Of a stretch of DNA of 64,000 nt, positions 1-8,700 are shown piece by piece. Numbering within the stretch: the first letter of the stretch is position 1; the number at the start of each line of letters is the position of its first letter. The position numbers and the translations under genes are program-made. The stretch covers positions 3,844,001 through 3,908,000 of the forward strand of contig OZ245730.1 in the NCBI GenBank assembly GCA_965227145.1. The letters are read 5' to 3'. Origin of the DNA: JACKAQ01 sp965227145 (GTDB lineage: Bacteria; Calditrichota; Calditrichia; RBG-13-44-9; J075). The notes below the pieces were generated by a model. It saw only the letters and a list, made by a program, of their open reading frames with translations. It was not told where the DNA came from and searched no databases.

Positions 1-531
1 TGCTCTGTTGATATTCTGCAAAATGGCGAAGTGATTGATGCGTTGGAAAAAGCACGCTCGGATGGCAAAACGCGCATCATCGCATATTCCGGTGAAAATG
101 ATGCACTAAAATACGCGGTTCAAACCCAACGTTTTCAAAGCGTTATGGCTTCGTTGAATATTTGTGATCAACGCGTTATCGATCATCCATTGCCGGCAGC
201 CAAAAATCAGGGAATGGGATTTATCGCAAAAAGACCCGTTGCAAATGCGCCGTGGCGGTTTTCCGAACAGCCAAACGGGCATTATTGCGAGGAATATTGG
301 CATCGATGGAAAAAAATGGGGCTCCATTTTGATATTGGCTGGCAGGAGCTGGCATTGCGTTTTTCGGCATTTACTTTCGGAAATGACAGTTGTATTGTTG
401 GCACAATGAATATTGATCACTTAAAAGAAAATATCGCGATTGTTGAAAAAGGCAAGTTGCCGGAGGAAATCGTAACTACCTGCCGGAATGCATTTCACCA
501 ACACGGTCAGCAGTGGATCGGGCAAATTTAA
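1..531 (+). CDS. aldo/keto reductase family protein, C-terminal part (5' end outside window)
   Basis: The frame is open from base 1 to the TAA at 529-531, so only the last 176 residues are present; the family is normally about 280-330 residues. The visible part reads like the second half of an NADPH-dependent aldo/keto reductase TIM barrel: a strand followed by AYSGEN, then a stretch with VIDHPLP, and GFIAKRPVANAPWRF, which fits the family's late barrel strand carrying a Lys. A GTG at 31 could be read as a start but lies inside the conserved fold, so it is not the real start. No cofactor-binding or catalytic Tyr/His region is visible because that half is missing. The substrate cannot be told. 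Identification as AKR is by pattern recognition and fairly secure; a more specific role is not. Confidence 0.75.
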   Translation, partial: CSVDILQNGEVIDALEKARSDGKTRIIAYSGENDALKYAVQTQRFQSVMASLNICDQRVIDHPLPAAKNQGMGFIAKRPVANAPWRFSEQPNGHYCEEYWHRWKKMGLHFDIGWQELALRFSAFTFGNDSCIVGTMNIDHLKENIAIVEKGKLPEEIVTTCRNAFHQHGQQWIGQI

Positions 532-711
532 GCGGAATTGCTTTGCTGTAAATTAGCAAACTTGCGTGTTATTAATTACACATCCTAAATTAATTTCCAC
601 ACAACTATCCGTCGAACAACTTTCTCTCCAATTCTATAACTATTTGATATTATTGAAGATGCGTAAACAATCGCACTCCGTGGCACAGCTTTTGATGCTA
701 TCTATTACTTA

Positions 712-742
712 CAGGATATTCAATTCATGCAAAAATATCCTG
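712..742. repeat. stem-loop (9-bp arms) upstream of lipoprotein gene
   Basis: CAGGATATT (712-720) pairs with AATATCCTG (734-742) across a 13-base loop, 39 bases before the lipoprotein start. It is followed by an A-rich stretch, not a T-tract, so it is not a typical terminator for the reductase. It may be a leader structure or an operator. The rest of 532-781 shows no convincing gene. Confidence 0.35.
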
Positions 743-781
743 ATAAATAAGGAAGTCTAATTACATTATGGAGTTTAATTT

Positions 782-2098
782 ATGCGAAATAAAATATTTC
801 AAATCTATATATCAATTGTATTAAGTGTGTGTTTTATAGTGTCTGGATGCAGCGAAGATACTGTTTCAAACGGAACGCCGACACAAAAAGCACTCGTTCA
901 AGGCCGGGTGACAGATGGCGACGGATATTCGCTCGCCAAAACAACCACCGGTATCGAAGGTGCAACCGTAACACTCGCACGTTTTGAGCAAGACGGTTCC
1001 ATCAGCATTGTTTCAACTGATAGCGTGGTAACTGCTGCAGATGGTTCATTTTTGCTGGAATCCAGTGTGGAAAGTGAATCCGGGCTTGTGGTTATTGCAG
1101 AGAAAGACACTGCAATGTGGATGGCACGCCTCAGCGCAACGGTTAAAAAAGGCGAAGTTGTTCAATGTCAGCCGCATACGACAGAATCCACTCAGGAAGC
1201 GGAAGTTTACAAAGAAAATGTTGAACAAAATACCGTTGACGAAACTTCCCAGCCGGATGAAGCTGCGTTAATTAATGCAGATGTTGCAATAGCGCTTGAA
1301 AATGAATCCAACGCAGATGCTTTAATGGCTACGGCTCTGGAAACACAGACACAAGCTCACACAGACATTTTGCTAAACCCGGAAATCGGGGCAACTATTG
1401 CAGAATTGGAGATGGTCAGAGATACAAAACATAACGCCCAAATCAATCTCGAATCGAGCCTTTTTGCTGCTGCAGAAAATCAGGCTGCAACCGCAGCCGC
1501 GGTGGAAAATTATCAAAAAGCACTGATTAACGCATATGTAAATGCAGAAATATCAGCGAATACCTATGCAAAAGTACGCGAAATTTCCACAAAAGTATTA
1601 ATGAATGCACTAACGTCCACAGATACCGATTTGCAATTCCGGGTAAATCAATCTGCAAGTATGATGGAATCGCATGCATTGGAAGTTGCCGCTCAAACTG
1701 CATTTTCGGATTTTGGAGCAACCAATTCCGAAATCGTGGCAGTTACAAATGCAGCAATTGCGTTACGTGCTTCCATCAGCGCAGCGGAAACTGCGCAGGA
1801 AATAAGCCAGTCTTATGAAGCTTTCAAATCTGCAGTAATTACTGCATTATCAATCTCAGCCAGTTCGCACGCTGCCGCGATTACCACAATTAACACCTCG
1901 ATTAATGGTACCGGCGGTGTGAAAGCAATATTGGAAACTGCGCTGGCTATCGCAATCACCCCTCAATTGGTTATAAATGCTTACCTTACATTTTTCAACT
2001 CGATTGAAACACTTGTTACCAGTAGTTTGATTTCTGCAACACCGGAAGAAGTCCAGCTGATTTCCGAAGCACTCATCCTGATCAACATGAACGTATAA
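782..2098 (+). CDS. Ala-rich lipoprotein with carboxypeptidase-regulatory-like N-terminal domain
   Basis: 438 residues, starting at an ATG preceded by GGAG at a normal distance. Residues 1-23 form a lipoprotein signal ending in the lipobox VSGC (Cys23), so the protein should be anchored in a membrane facing the periplasm or the outside. Residues about 38-115 read as a carboxypeptidase-regulatory-like/beta-sandwich module (ALVQGRVTDGDG, EGATVTL, ADGSFLL). From about 160 to the end the protein is very rich in Ala, Thr, Ser, Asn and short helices, with no recognisable catalytic motif, no Cys and few charged clusters. I do not recognise this second part. It stands alone: a stem-loop lies upstream and a strong terminator directly downstream. 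A structural or surface-exposed role is a guess from composition. Confidence 0.75.
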   Translation: MRNKIFQIYISIVLSVCFIVSGCSEDTVSNGTPTQKALVQGRVTDGDGYSLAKTTTGIEGATVTLARFEQDGSISIVSTDSVVTAADGSFLLESSVESESGLVVIAEKDTAMWMARLSATVKKGEVVQCQPHTTESTQEAEVYKENVEQNTVDETSQPDEAALINADVAIALENESNADALMATALETQTQAHTDILLNPEIGATIAELEMVRDTKHNAQINLESSLFAAAENQAATAAAVENYQKALINAYVNAEISANTYAKVREISTKVLMNALTSTDTDLQFRVNQSASMMESHALEVAAQTAFSDFGATNSEIVAVTNAAIALRASISAAETAQEISQSYEAFKSAVITALSISASSHAAAITTINTSINGTGGVKAILETALAIAITPQLVINAYLTFFNSIETLVTSSLISATPEEVQLISEALILINMNV

Positions 2099-2136
2099 GC
2101 ATTTACAGACATCTATTATCAGCGGAATAACCTCAC

Positions 2137-2170
2137 AAAAGGGCAGGTCATGCAACCTGCCCTTTTGTTT
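2137..2170 (+). terminator. Rho-independent terminator after the lipoprotein gene
   Basis: A perfect 12-bp stem (2137-2148 with 2155-2166; core GGGCAGGT/ACCTGCCC) with a 6-base loop, flanked by A's before and T's after. It sits 38 bases after the stop codon. Confidence 0.85.
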
Positions 2171-2260
2171 TCCCGGATTGTGCATGTATATTTCTTTTGA
2201 AATTCGATACTATTGCGACAATTTGCCGTTTGCGTTGGGAAAAATAGGGAGGTTTGAGAT

Positions 2261-3130
2261 ATGCTGTCATCCATCGACACGTTTTTTGAGCAGAAAACCG
2301 CTAACCAAATTACAATATTATCTCTGATTCTCGTGATTTTATTGGGTGCAATTGATTATCTCACCGGATTCGAAATATCATTTTCCATTTTTTACATGAT
2401 TCCGATTGCCATTGGCGCGTGGTATGCGGGCAATCGCACCGGATATGCGCTGTGTTTGTGCTCCGCATTTTCCTGGCTGGTCGTTGATATGTCCACCAAT
2501 CACATGTATTCGCATCCGGTTATCCCATTCTGGAATGCGGGTGTCCGGCTGAGCTTTTTTTCGGTGATTGCCTATTTGCTCATCAATCTCAATTCATCTA
2601 TGGAACGGGAAAAAGCGTTTGCCAGTCTGGACGGCTTAACCGGCATAATGAATGCCCGGGTATTCAAGGAAACGCTCAAAACGATATTTTCGCTGGCAAC
2701 CCGTTACAATCACCCAACGACACTGGCGTATATCGATTTGGATAACTTCAAAAAAGTTAATGATTTACATGGACACAACGCCGGAGACGAACTGCTAAAA
2801 GCGGTTGCAAAAACCCTCGAAAAAACGGTGCGGGAAACGGATTTTGTTTGCCGTTTGGGCGGCGATGAATTTGCGGTGTTGTTACCGGAAAACGACGCAA
2901 AAGGTGCATCGCGAACCTTTGAAAATATGAGAAAACAATTGTTGAAACTGACCGAAAATCCCCAATGGCCAGTTGGCTTCAGCATTGGTGTTGCCGTTTT
3001 CCACAGCCCGCCGCCAAAACCGGACGACGCCATAACCTGCGCCGACCAACTGATGTACCGGGTAAAACAGGGCGGCAAAAACGCGCTGATTATCGAAGAA
3101 ATTGCATCTGCGAAATCAGATAAAACCTGA
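2261..3130 (+). CDS. membrane diguanylate cyclase (GGDEF domain)
   Basis: 289 residues; makes cyclic di-GMP from two GTP at the inner membrane. Residues about 15-110 contain four likely membrane helices (including ILSLILVILLGAI and FYMIPIAIGAWYAG), an unnamed sensor module. The catalytic domain starts near 122 with the usual DGLTGIMNAR. The active-site motif GGDEF is intact at 200-204, and the product-inhibition site RxxD (RETD, 191-194) lies exactly five residues before it, so the enzyme should be active and feedback-inhibited. The start is supported by GGGAGG a few bases upstream. It is monocistronic: a terminator precedes it and the next gene converges on it. There is no EAL or HD-GYP phosphodiesterase in the window. 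Confidence 0.92.
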   Translation: MLSSIDTFFEQKTANQITILSLILVILLGAIDYLTGFEISFSIFYMIPIAIGAWYAGNRTGYALCLCSAFSWLVVDMSTNHMYSHPVIPFWNAGVRLSFFSVIAYLLINLNSSMEREKAFASLDGLTGIMNARVFKETLKTIFSLATRYNHPTTLAYIDLDNFKKVNDLHGHNAGDELLKAVAKTLEKTVRETDFVCRLGGDEFAVLLPENDAKGASRTFENMRKQLLKLTENPQWPVGFSIGVAVFHSPPPKPDDAITCADQLMYRVKQGGKNALIIEEIASAKSDKT

Positions 3131-3156
3131 TACGTTTAACGGAGTTAACCGAAAAA

Positions 3157-3984
3157 TCATTTGACCAACTGCATTTTTCCCGTTCGAAACACACCAGATC
3201 CGGTTCGCAAGACATAAAAATAAACACCGCTGTTGAAATTGCTTGCATCGAACGAAACCGTATGTACTCCGGCAAGCAAAATGCCATTCAATAATGTGGC
3301 AACTTCCCGCCCGGACAAATCAAAGATACGCAGTGAAACAGTTTCAGCCGTTCCGATCGAAAATTCGATCTGCGTTTCAGGGTTAAATGGATTGGGATAA
3401 TTTTGTTGCAATATCACATTTTGCGGCACCACTTCCGGTTTCCCGGGAATCCCGGTTGCCGGTTGCACAACACATTGCGTCGTATCAACAAATCCCCCGG
3501 TACCAACATAATTATCACATAATGACACCGTCATACCGACATCAATTAAACAGTTATACGGCTCTCCGGCAACTTGTGGCGTGCCTTTATACAGATAACT
3601 AAAATCAAACCGGCTGTTTGTTCCGGTGGCAATCAAATCCAGAAATTGCCGATTGTCGTAATCGGAGAACGGCACCACGAAAACATCACCCGCATAAACC
3701 GTGTCGCTGGATTGATTGGATAATACAACGCCCTCGGTGTGAACAATTTCGATCACAAAAGACATCCCGCTAACTTTTTTTAGAGCAGTTGAATCGACCA
3801 GAAAACTGAGTGTATTATTCACACACACCAGATCGGACGCAATAGCATATGCAAAAAGCGTATCGCAGGATTCTTTTCCGACAACCAATTGGGAAACCTG
3901 TATTTGTGAAAAAACCGGGAAAACGGCCAATAATACCGTCCCGAAAACAAGACCAATTGCTTTGCGAAAACAGGTGGCGAACAT
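3157..3984 (-). CDS. secreted protein with C-terminal NYPNPFNP-type sorting domain
   Basis: 275 residues. It begins with a classical signal peptide (cleavage likely near residue 26, VFS/Q). Residues about 27-175 form a beta-rich domain that I do not recognise. The last 85 residues are the secretion/sorting-type domain found in FCB-group bacteria: QNYPNPFNPET, then SLRIFDLSGREV, then GVYFYVL, ending in MQLVK. In relatives this tail directs proteins through the type IX system or a related pathway to the cell surface; no T9SS machinery genes are in this window, so that route is inferred. The start ATG has AAGGA seven or eight bases upstream. It converges on the diguanylate cyclase gene with 26 bases between stops. 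Possible role: surface or extracellular structural protein. Confidence 0.8.
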   Translation of the reverse strand: MFATCFRKAIGLVFGTVLLAVFPVFSQIQVSQLVVGKESCDTLFAYAIASDLVCVNNTLSFLVDSTALKKVSGMSFVIEIVHTEGVVLSNQSSDTVYAGDVFVVPFSDYDNRQFLDLIATGTNSRFDFSYLYKGTPQVAGEPYNCLIDVGMTVSLCDNYVGTGGFVDTTQCVVQPATGIPGKPEVVPQNVILQQNYPNPFNPETQIEFSIGTAETVSLRIFDLSGREVATLLNGILLAGVHTVSFDASNFNSGVYFYVLRTGSGVFRTGKMQLVK

Positions 3985-4200
3985 AATGTTATCCTTCGCT
4001 TTACCAAATTTTGGATTGTGCCATGGTGTTTGTGCTTCAAATTAACACGAACATTTTTGAGATGCAACCGGATTTATCCAGGCAAATGATGGGGAAAATC
4101 ATCCAATAAGTATGCTGAAAAAATGGTGGGATTGATAAAAAATTTGGGAAAAACATCGAAAAAGCTTACACTTAGCTAACATTCAAAAGTGAAGAATCTT

Positions 4201-5082
4201 ATGTCTCCAAAAGTGAAAAAAAATGCTCGCTGCCCAAATTGCGGGGAAAAAATTACCGGCACTTTTTGCGCAAACTGCGGTCAAAAACAGCAAGAGTTGA
4301 ATATTCCGCTGCAACATTTGCTGTCGGATTTTTTGGACAGTGTGTTCACGCTCGATTCCCGGATTTTGCGCACTTTCACATTACTCATATCTAAACCGGG
4401 CGAATTGACCGAACGATTTAAAGCCGGGCAACGCATCCGTTTTATGCCGCCGTTAAAATTATATCTATTTGTCAGCCTGGTGTTCTTTTTTGTTTTGACA
4501 CTCACGGATGTCCGGATATTTAAAGTTACAAATTCATCTCAAAAAAATGCGGTTTCGACATCCGGCGAAATGAACGTAATTGGCCTCTCTGTCGATACTA
4601 CCGAAACGCCAACAGACAGCATTTCCGCTGAATCCGATTCATCCGCAAATTCAATGAAAGAACAATTTTTTAGTAATTTGAGTAAAGCGACAAAAAATCC
4701 AGCGGTGATCAACACAGCCATCGTTCACCGAATGCCGCAAATGATGTTCCTGATGGTGCCTTTTTTCGCACTTCTCTTGAAATTGCTTTATTTACGCCAA
4801 AACCGCTTTTATGTGAACCACCTCGTTTTCGGATTTCATTTTCATTCATTCGCATTCATCGTTTTTCTGGTTACGCTCCTGCTTTTTTGGCTGACAGGCC
4901 AGCAGGCAGTTACCATTTTGTGGATGGCGTTGCCAATTTATCTATTTGTTGCGATGCGGCGGGTCTATCACCAATCCAAAAAACGGACACTACTCAAACT
5001 GGTTGCACTAACTGTAAGCTATTGGGTCGTTCTATCGATCGCGGTAATTATCGTTGCTTTTGCCGTTATTTTGTATTTTTAA
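4201..5082 (+). CDS. DUF3667 membrane protein with N-terminal zinc ribbon
   Basis: 293 residues from the ATG at 4201; an in-frame GTG 12 bases earlier (4189) is the alternative. It starts with a double-CxxC zinc ribbon (CPNCGEK and CANCGQ), then an amphipathic region typical of the family (FTLDSRILRTF, ISKPGELTERF, GQRIRFMPPLKLYLF) running into the first membrane helix. Four or five hydrophobic helices follow, separated by a Ser/Thr/Glu-rich loop at about 110-165. The family is common in Bacteroidetes and relatives and has no established function. It is flanked by a sorting-domain gene on the other strand and a terminator downstream, so it is probably transcribed alone. Confidence 0.85.
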   Translation: MSPKVKKNARCPNCGEKITGTFCANCGQKQQELNIPLQHLLSDFLDSVFTLDSRILRTFTLLISKPGELTERFKAGQRIRFMPPLKLYLFVSLVFFFVLTLTDVRIFKVTNSSQKNAVSTSGEMNVIGLSVDTTETPTDSISAESDSSANSMKEQFFSNLSKATKNPAVINTAIVHRMPQMMFLMVPFFALLLKLLYLRQNRFYVNHLVFGFHFHSFAFIVFLVTLLLFWLTGQQAVTILWMALPIYLFVAMRRVYHQSKKRTLLKLVALTVSYWVVLSIAVIIVAFAVILYF

Positions 5083-5089
5083 ATAAAAA

Positions 5090-5113
5090 AAAGGCGGTAA
5101 TTGAACCGCCTTT
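5090..5113 (-). terminator. terminator between convergent genes (DUF3667 and dipeptide epimerase)
   Basis: GGCGGT (5093-5098) pairs with ACCGCC (5105-5110), extended by A/T pairs. Read on the minus strand it is followed by a run of eight T's, so it best serves the epimerase operon, and it may also act on the plus strand. Confidence 0.8.
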
Positions 5114-5142
5114 GAAAGTCGCAAAAAGTCATTTTGGTAAAT

Positions 5143-6159
5143 TTATCGCGGGTTGCAGCCCAGTCCCGGCTGGTTGGTCAACCGAAGTTTTCCTTCTGTG
5201 GCGTGAATGCCGTCAAACGGGTCGTGAGTGAGCAGTAAATTGCTGTCCAGATCCGCCCAATCCACCAGCGGAGCGAGTTGCGCCGCAGCCGAAATCGCCA
5301 GCGCAGATTCGATCATGCAGCCGAGCATAATTTTCAACCCCATCGCACGGGCAACGTGAACCATCTGCAATCCTTCCAGCAAACCACCTGATTTCATAAG
5401 TTTGATATTGATGCCATCGTAAACGCCTTTCAACCGGGGAATATCTTTGGCGGTTTTCACATCCTCATCTGCAACCAACGGCAGCGGACTGCGTTCGCGC
5501 AGCCAGGCAACATCGTCATACGATCCGGCGGGCATGGGCTGTTCCACAAACTCCACATTTTGGGTCGCCAGCCACTGTATTTTTTCCAGCGCGAGCTGCC
5601 GGTCGGTCCAGCCTTCGTTGGCGTCCACCCGCAGTGGTTTGTCGGTTTCGGCGCGAACGGCGCCAATAATTTCGTCATCGTTATCAACGCCCACTTTTAT
5701 TTTGAGCAATGGAAAATCCGCTGCTTCGCGAACCTTTCGCCGGATTTCTTCCGGCGATGCAATGCCGATGGTAAAGGTGCTCAACGGTGCAGCTACCGGA
5801 TTCAAGCCCCAAATGCGATACACCGGCAAATCCCATTTTTTGCCGAACCAATCCAGTAACGCCATATCCAGCGCGGCTTTGGCACAACTTTGATCAGTGA
5901 TCGCTTCGTCCAGTTCCGCTTTGATTTCCCGGTAGTGAAACGGGTGATGTGTCCGGTAAATATCCGCAATCGAGCGGATCCGATCGAGGGTCAGCTCAAC
6001 ACTCTCGCCATAGCGCGTATTTGGCGAAGCCTCGCCATATCCTGAAATACCGTCTTTTTCCAGCGTTACCACCACACATTGTTTAGTGTCCAATCCGCCA
6101 CGGGAAATTTGCCACCGTTCTTTCAGTTGCAAATCCATAATGTCTGTTTTGATATTCAT
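5143..6159 (-). CDS. dipeptide epimerase (L-Ala-D/L-Glu epimerase type, enolase superfamily)
   Basis: 338 residues, the normal size for muconate-lactonizing-type enolase superfamily members. The catalytic set is complete: KxK at Lys153/Lys155 on the second barrel strand, metal ligands Asp179 (VDANEGW), Glu206 (VEQPMP) and Asp231 (ADED), and the opposite-face Lys253 in NIKLMKSGG. This arrangement, with the capping-domain GEASP motif, is that of L-Ala-D/L-Glu epimerases (YcjG/YkfB), which convert L-Ala-D-Glu released from peptidoglycan into L-Ala-L-Glu. It is the last gene of a three-gene minus-strand run with an NlpC/P60 hydrolase and an L,D-transpeptidase-like protein, which supports murein peptide recycling. 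Exact dipeptide specificity varies in the family and cannot be read with certainty here. No signal peptide, so it is cytoplasmic. Confidence 0.88.
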   Translation of the reverse strand: MNIKTDIMDLQLKERWQISRGGLDTKQCVVVTLEKDGISGYGEASPNTRYGESVELTLDRIRSIADIYRTHHPFHYREIKAELDEAITDQSCAKAALDMALLDWFGKKWDLPVYRIWGLNPVAAPLSTFTIGIASPEEIRRKVREAADFPLLKIKVGVDNDDEIIGAVRAETDKPLRVDANEGWTDRQLALEKIQWLATQNVEFVEQPMPAGSYDDVAWLRERSPLPLVADEDVKTAKDIPRLKGVYDGINIKLMKSGGLLEGLQMVHVARAMGLKIMLGCMIESALAISAAAQLAPLVDWADLDSNLLLTHDPFDGIHATEGKLRLTNQPGLGCNPR

Positions 6160-6223
6160 TGTTGCACAATCCTGTTTATTTTTTTAATCCGGTCTTAATT
6201 TTCCGATACAATTTCAGTGAAAA

Positions 6224-7390
6224 TTATTCGACCACCCGCCGGACAAACATAATCGATTTCGAGCGATACGGGCTGAAAACCGGCGATGCCGGATCGAGGG
6301 AATTGACCGCCACTTTCCCACCCTGATGAATAAATTCTTTCCCACCGAGGCTGATGCCCACATGTGTCACCCGTTTTCCGTTGCCAAAAAAGAGCAGATC
6401 GCCGGGCAGCACATTGCTCCAATTTTCATCGGGTTTTATTTCGATGCCCTCCAATGCCTGCTGCCGGGAATCGCGGGGCAGTTGCATCCCGTTGGTTTTG
6501 AACACGGTTTGGGTAAATCCGGAGCAATCGTTGCCTTTGCTGGAATTTCCGCCCCATAAATACGGCACACCCATCATCCGCCGGGCAGTCGAAATCAATT
6601 TCGGGCGCAATTTTTCCGATGGCAAATCGGTGGGAATTTCGGCGATATTTTTCACTTTATCCGCCAAAATATAACCTTCCCGGCCATCCGGCGTGGCAAC
6701 CTGCATCCATTTTCCGCTGTGACCAACCGGACGCAGCCGCGCGTTCAACACGACGTCTGCCACAGGTTCGCTGGTGTCATCCGGCTTGCTGTAAACCATT
6801 GGATATAAGCCACTTACAACCACATTTGCAGCATCGTTCCAGTTACTAATACCGGCTGCATCGGTGCGGTGGAGCGCCGTAAAATCGACCCATCCGACGT
6901 AATTGTAATCGGTTTGCACCAAATACCAACCGCGTTCATATCGCAGCAGGTTCAGGGTTCTGCCCATAATTGTCTGATCGATGATTTGTGCCGCATGGCG
7001 CGGTTCATCGCGGAGCTGTGTCACGCTCACTTTCACCAGCGCAAATGTGCTGTCGCCGAGTGCGGCATCCGGCAGTTGCATCAATTGATTGTCATATTTA
7101 TTGTTGCCGAGCAGCGAATCCGCCAGCGCGATAACTGCATCGTATGCGCCGGGCACCGTGGTTTCGCCGGTCAGCTGCCATTTGCCGCCCTCGTTTTTCA
7201 ACCCGGCTTCGAACACATCCAACGCACGATCCGCGATCTTTTGGCTGCCAATTTGTTTAACGCGCTGCGAAAATAGTTCCTGAATTTTAGAATCCGTGGA
7301 ACACTGGAACAGAAAAACGGCACCGATCAACAAAACGAAATTGCGGAAAGTCTGCGATTTGAATTTTACATTTTTGAAATTATAAGCCAT
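6224..7390 (-). CDS. NlpC/P60 cell-wall endopeptidase lipoprotein with SH3-like domains (YkfC-like)
   Basis: 388 residues, start supported by AGGAG seven bases upstream. The signal ends in a lipobox-like LFQC (Cys30), so it is predicted to be membrane-anchored outside the cytoplasm. Residues about 120-175 and 195-250 are bacterial SH3-like modules (LRDEPRHAAQ, LNARLRPVGHSGKW). The C-terminal domain (265-388) is NlpC/P60 with catalytic Cys289 in GNDCSGFTQ, His343 in VTHVGISL and the polar third residue His355 (FIHQGG). This layout matches gamma-D-glutamyl-L-diamino acid endopeptidases such as YkfC, which release L-Ala-D-Glu, the substrate of the neighbouring epimerase. An extra N-terminal segment (35-115) is not recognised. 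The gap to the epimerase is 64 bases and to the upstream gene 24 bases, so they are probably one transcript. Confidence 0.88.
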   Translation of the reverse strand: MAYNFKNVKFKSQTFRNFVLLIGAVFLFQCSTDSKIQELFSQRVKQIGSQKIADRALDVFEAGLKNEGGKWQLTGETTVPGAYDAVIALADSLLGNNKYDNQLMQLPDAALGDSTFALVKVSVTQLRDEPRHAAQIIDQTIMGRTLNLLRYERGWYLVQTDYNYVGWVDFTALHRTDAAGISNWNDAANVVVSGLYPMVYSKPDDTSEPVADVVLNARLRPVGHSGKWMQVATPDGREGYILADKVKNIAEIPTDLPSEKLRPKLISTARRMMGVPYLWGGNSSKGNDCSGFTQTVFKTNGMQLPRDSRQQALEGIEIKPDENWSNVLPGDLLFFGNGKRVTHVGISLGGKEFIHQGGKVAVNSLDPASPVFSPYRSKSIMFVRRVVE

Positions 7391-7414
7391 TATTTCTCCT
7401 GAAGTTACAAATAT

Positions 7415-8173
7415 TTATTGAGCGATTTCCGGCAGGTGCCATTGCCCCTGATATTTCGAATACAAATGTTTTGGCAACTGCACCAGCAGCGGTTTTTCCG
7501 ATTTTTTTAACCAACGGACAATCGCGTCCATTTGATCCGCAGGCATTGCGGTGCAACCGATAGTCGGGTCGTCTGCGCCGCCCCAAATGTGCAAAAAAAT
7601 GCACGAGCCGGCACCGGGCTGAATGGGATTTACATTGTGATCCACAAAAACGCCCAAATGGTAAGGCTCCCCTACCCGGATCATTTTTTCGGAGGAATGC
7701 CAGTCGTGTGTGGCAACCGTGTCGTTATCGACGAGCGTGTTGTAATATTGCGATGCTGCATCGTCCACACATTCCAGCAATTCAGTTACATGAACGTATG
7801 GCATATTGATTGGCATTATCGAATCGAGCTCGGCAAAACCGAAAACGCTGCTCAGTGCGAAAACACCGGCAGGGCTTTTCCCGTCACCCTCGCGTTTTTG
7901 CAGCATCTCACCGGATTGCACGGGATGTAAACCAGCGCCCCATCCCAGTCCTTTTTTTCCGATAACAATATCGATCGGCGCAGCAACGTTTTTCCATTCC
8001 GCGCCCGTTTTTTCAAACCGCCACAATTTACCTGAAAATTGCTCCGGGCTATCGGCAATAACCACAATTAATTGCCCGGAATCATCCGGCAAATGCCAGT
8101 TTACGGCATCCTGCGCAAATCCGATACTGGAAACCAACGCTGCCGCAATAATTCCATAAATGAAATATTTCAT
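7415..8173 (-). CDS. L,D-transpeptidase-like (YkuD-type) periplasmic protein
   Basis: 252 residues when started at the ATG at 8173, which gives a clean signal peptide (cleavage near residue 20, GFA/Q) and has GGA just upstream; the open frame runs far further 5' but that part looks noncoding. The catalytic region has the YkuD signature: His195 (LHIWGG), then PTIGCTAM with Cys207. The usual SxGCxR is replaced by TIGCTAM, which is the variant seen in the COG3786-like branch. Conserved context includes GKSPAGVF, ECVDD and DWHSSE. These enzymes form or cut L,D bonds of peptidoglycan, but this branch is poorly characterised. It is first in the run with the NlpC/P60 protein and the dipeptide epimerase. 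Confidence 0.82.
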   Translation of the reverse strand: MKYFIYGIIAAALVSSIGFAQDAVNWHLPDDSGQLIVVIADSPEQFSGKLWRFEKTGAEWKNVAAPIDIVIGKKGLGWGAGLHPVQSGEMLQKREGDGKSPAGVFALSSVFGFAELDSIMPINMPYVHVTELLECVDDAASQYYNTLVDNDTVATHDWHSSEKMIRVGEPYHLGVFVDHNVNPIQPGAGSCIFLHIWGGADDPTIGCTAMPADQMDAIVRWLKKSEKPLLVQLPKHLYSKYQGQWHLPEIAQ

Positions 8174-8408
8174 ATTTTTTTCCAAAAAAATTGATATTCG
8201 GTGAAGTTTGAGATACATTCGATTTACAGCATCACAGTCGAAAATGTACGCATTACATAAACAAAATCCACTCTTATTACCCTGATTTATATACGAATTT
8301 TGCATTCCGTGCTGTCTGCATAAAAAAATAGCGCAATTCGAAAAAAAATGTAACGCACTAACACATATACACATCTTAATATTAAAATGTAACGATGAGG
8401 TATTTCGT

Positions 8409-8624
8409 ATGACGGTCGAGAGATATATTCGGATCTTTGCAGGTAGTTTTATCATGCTATCGGTGGTTTTATTTAACGCGCAGAACGCCGGTGAAAGTAT
8501 TTTTGCTTCGCCGAACTGGTTGTGGTTCACCCTTTTTGTGGGTGCGAATTTGTTTCAATCCGGCATCACCAAATGGTGTTTGATGGGCACAATTCTTAAA
8601 AAATTAGGCATTCGCAGTACTTGA
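8409..8624 (+). CDS. small DUF2892 (YgaP-type) inner-membrane protein
   Basis: 71 residues with two hydrophobic helices (IFAGSFIMLSVVLF and WLWFTLFVGANLFQ). The pattern TVERYIRIFAG, then FVGANLFQSGIT, a Cys, and ILKKLG at the C-terminus matches the stand-alone DUF2892 family, which also occurs as the membrane part of YgaP rhodaneses. The usual CP-type ending is WCLMGTILKKLG here. Start ATG is preceded by GAGG. It is alone between divergent and convergent neighbours. In other genomes such genes often accompany sulfur or metal redox functions; nothing here confirms that. Confidence 0.85.
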   Translation: MTVERYIRIFAGSFIMLSVVLFNAQNAGESIFASPNWLWFTLFVGANLFQSGITKWCLMGTILKKLGIRST

Positions 8625-8700
8625 TACCAATTTATTTCCCTAAATAAACCCATCTCTAAACGGCAGATCGATGTTCCGATCTGCCGTTTTTGGGTTTGAT

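Noticed and set aside
566..760. 64-residue open frame after the aldo/keto reductase
   Set aside because: No ribosome site, odd composition and no family likeness; it overlaps a stem-loop.
8174..8530. N-terminal extension of the L,D-transpeptidase-like frame
   Set aside because: It would bury the signal peptide; it is AT-rich intergenic sequence overlapping the DUF2892 gene.
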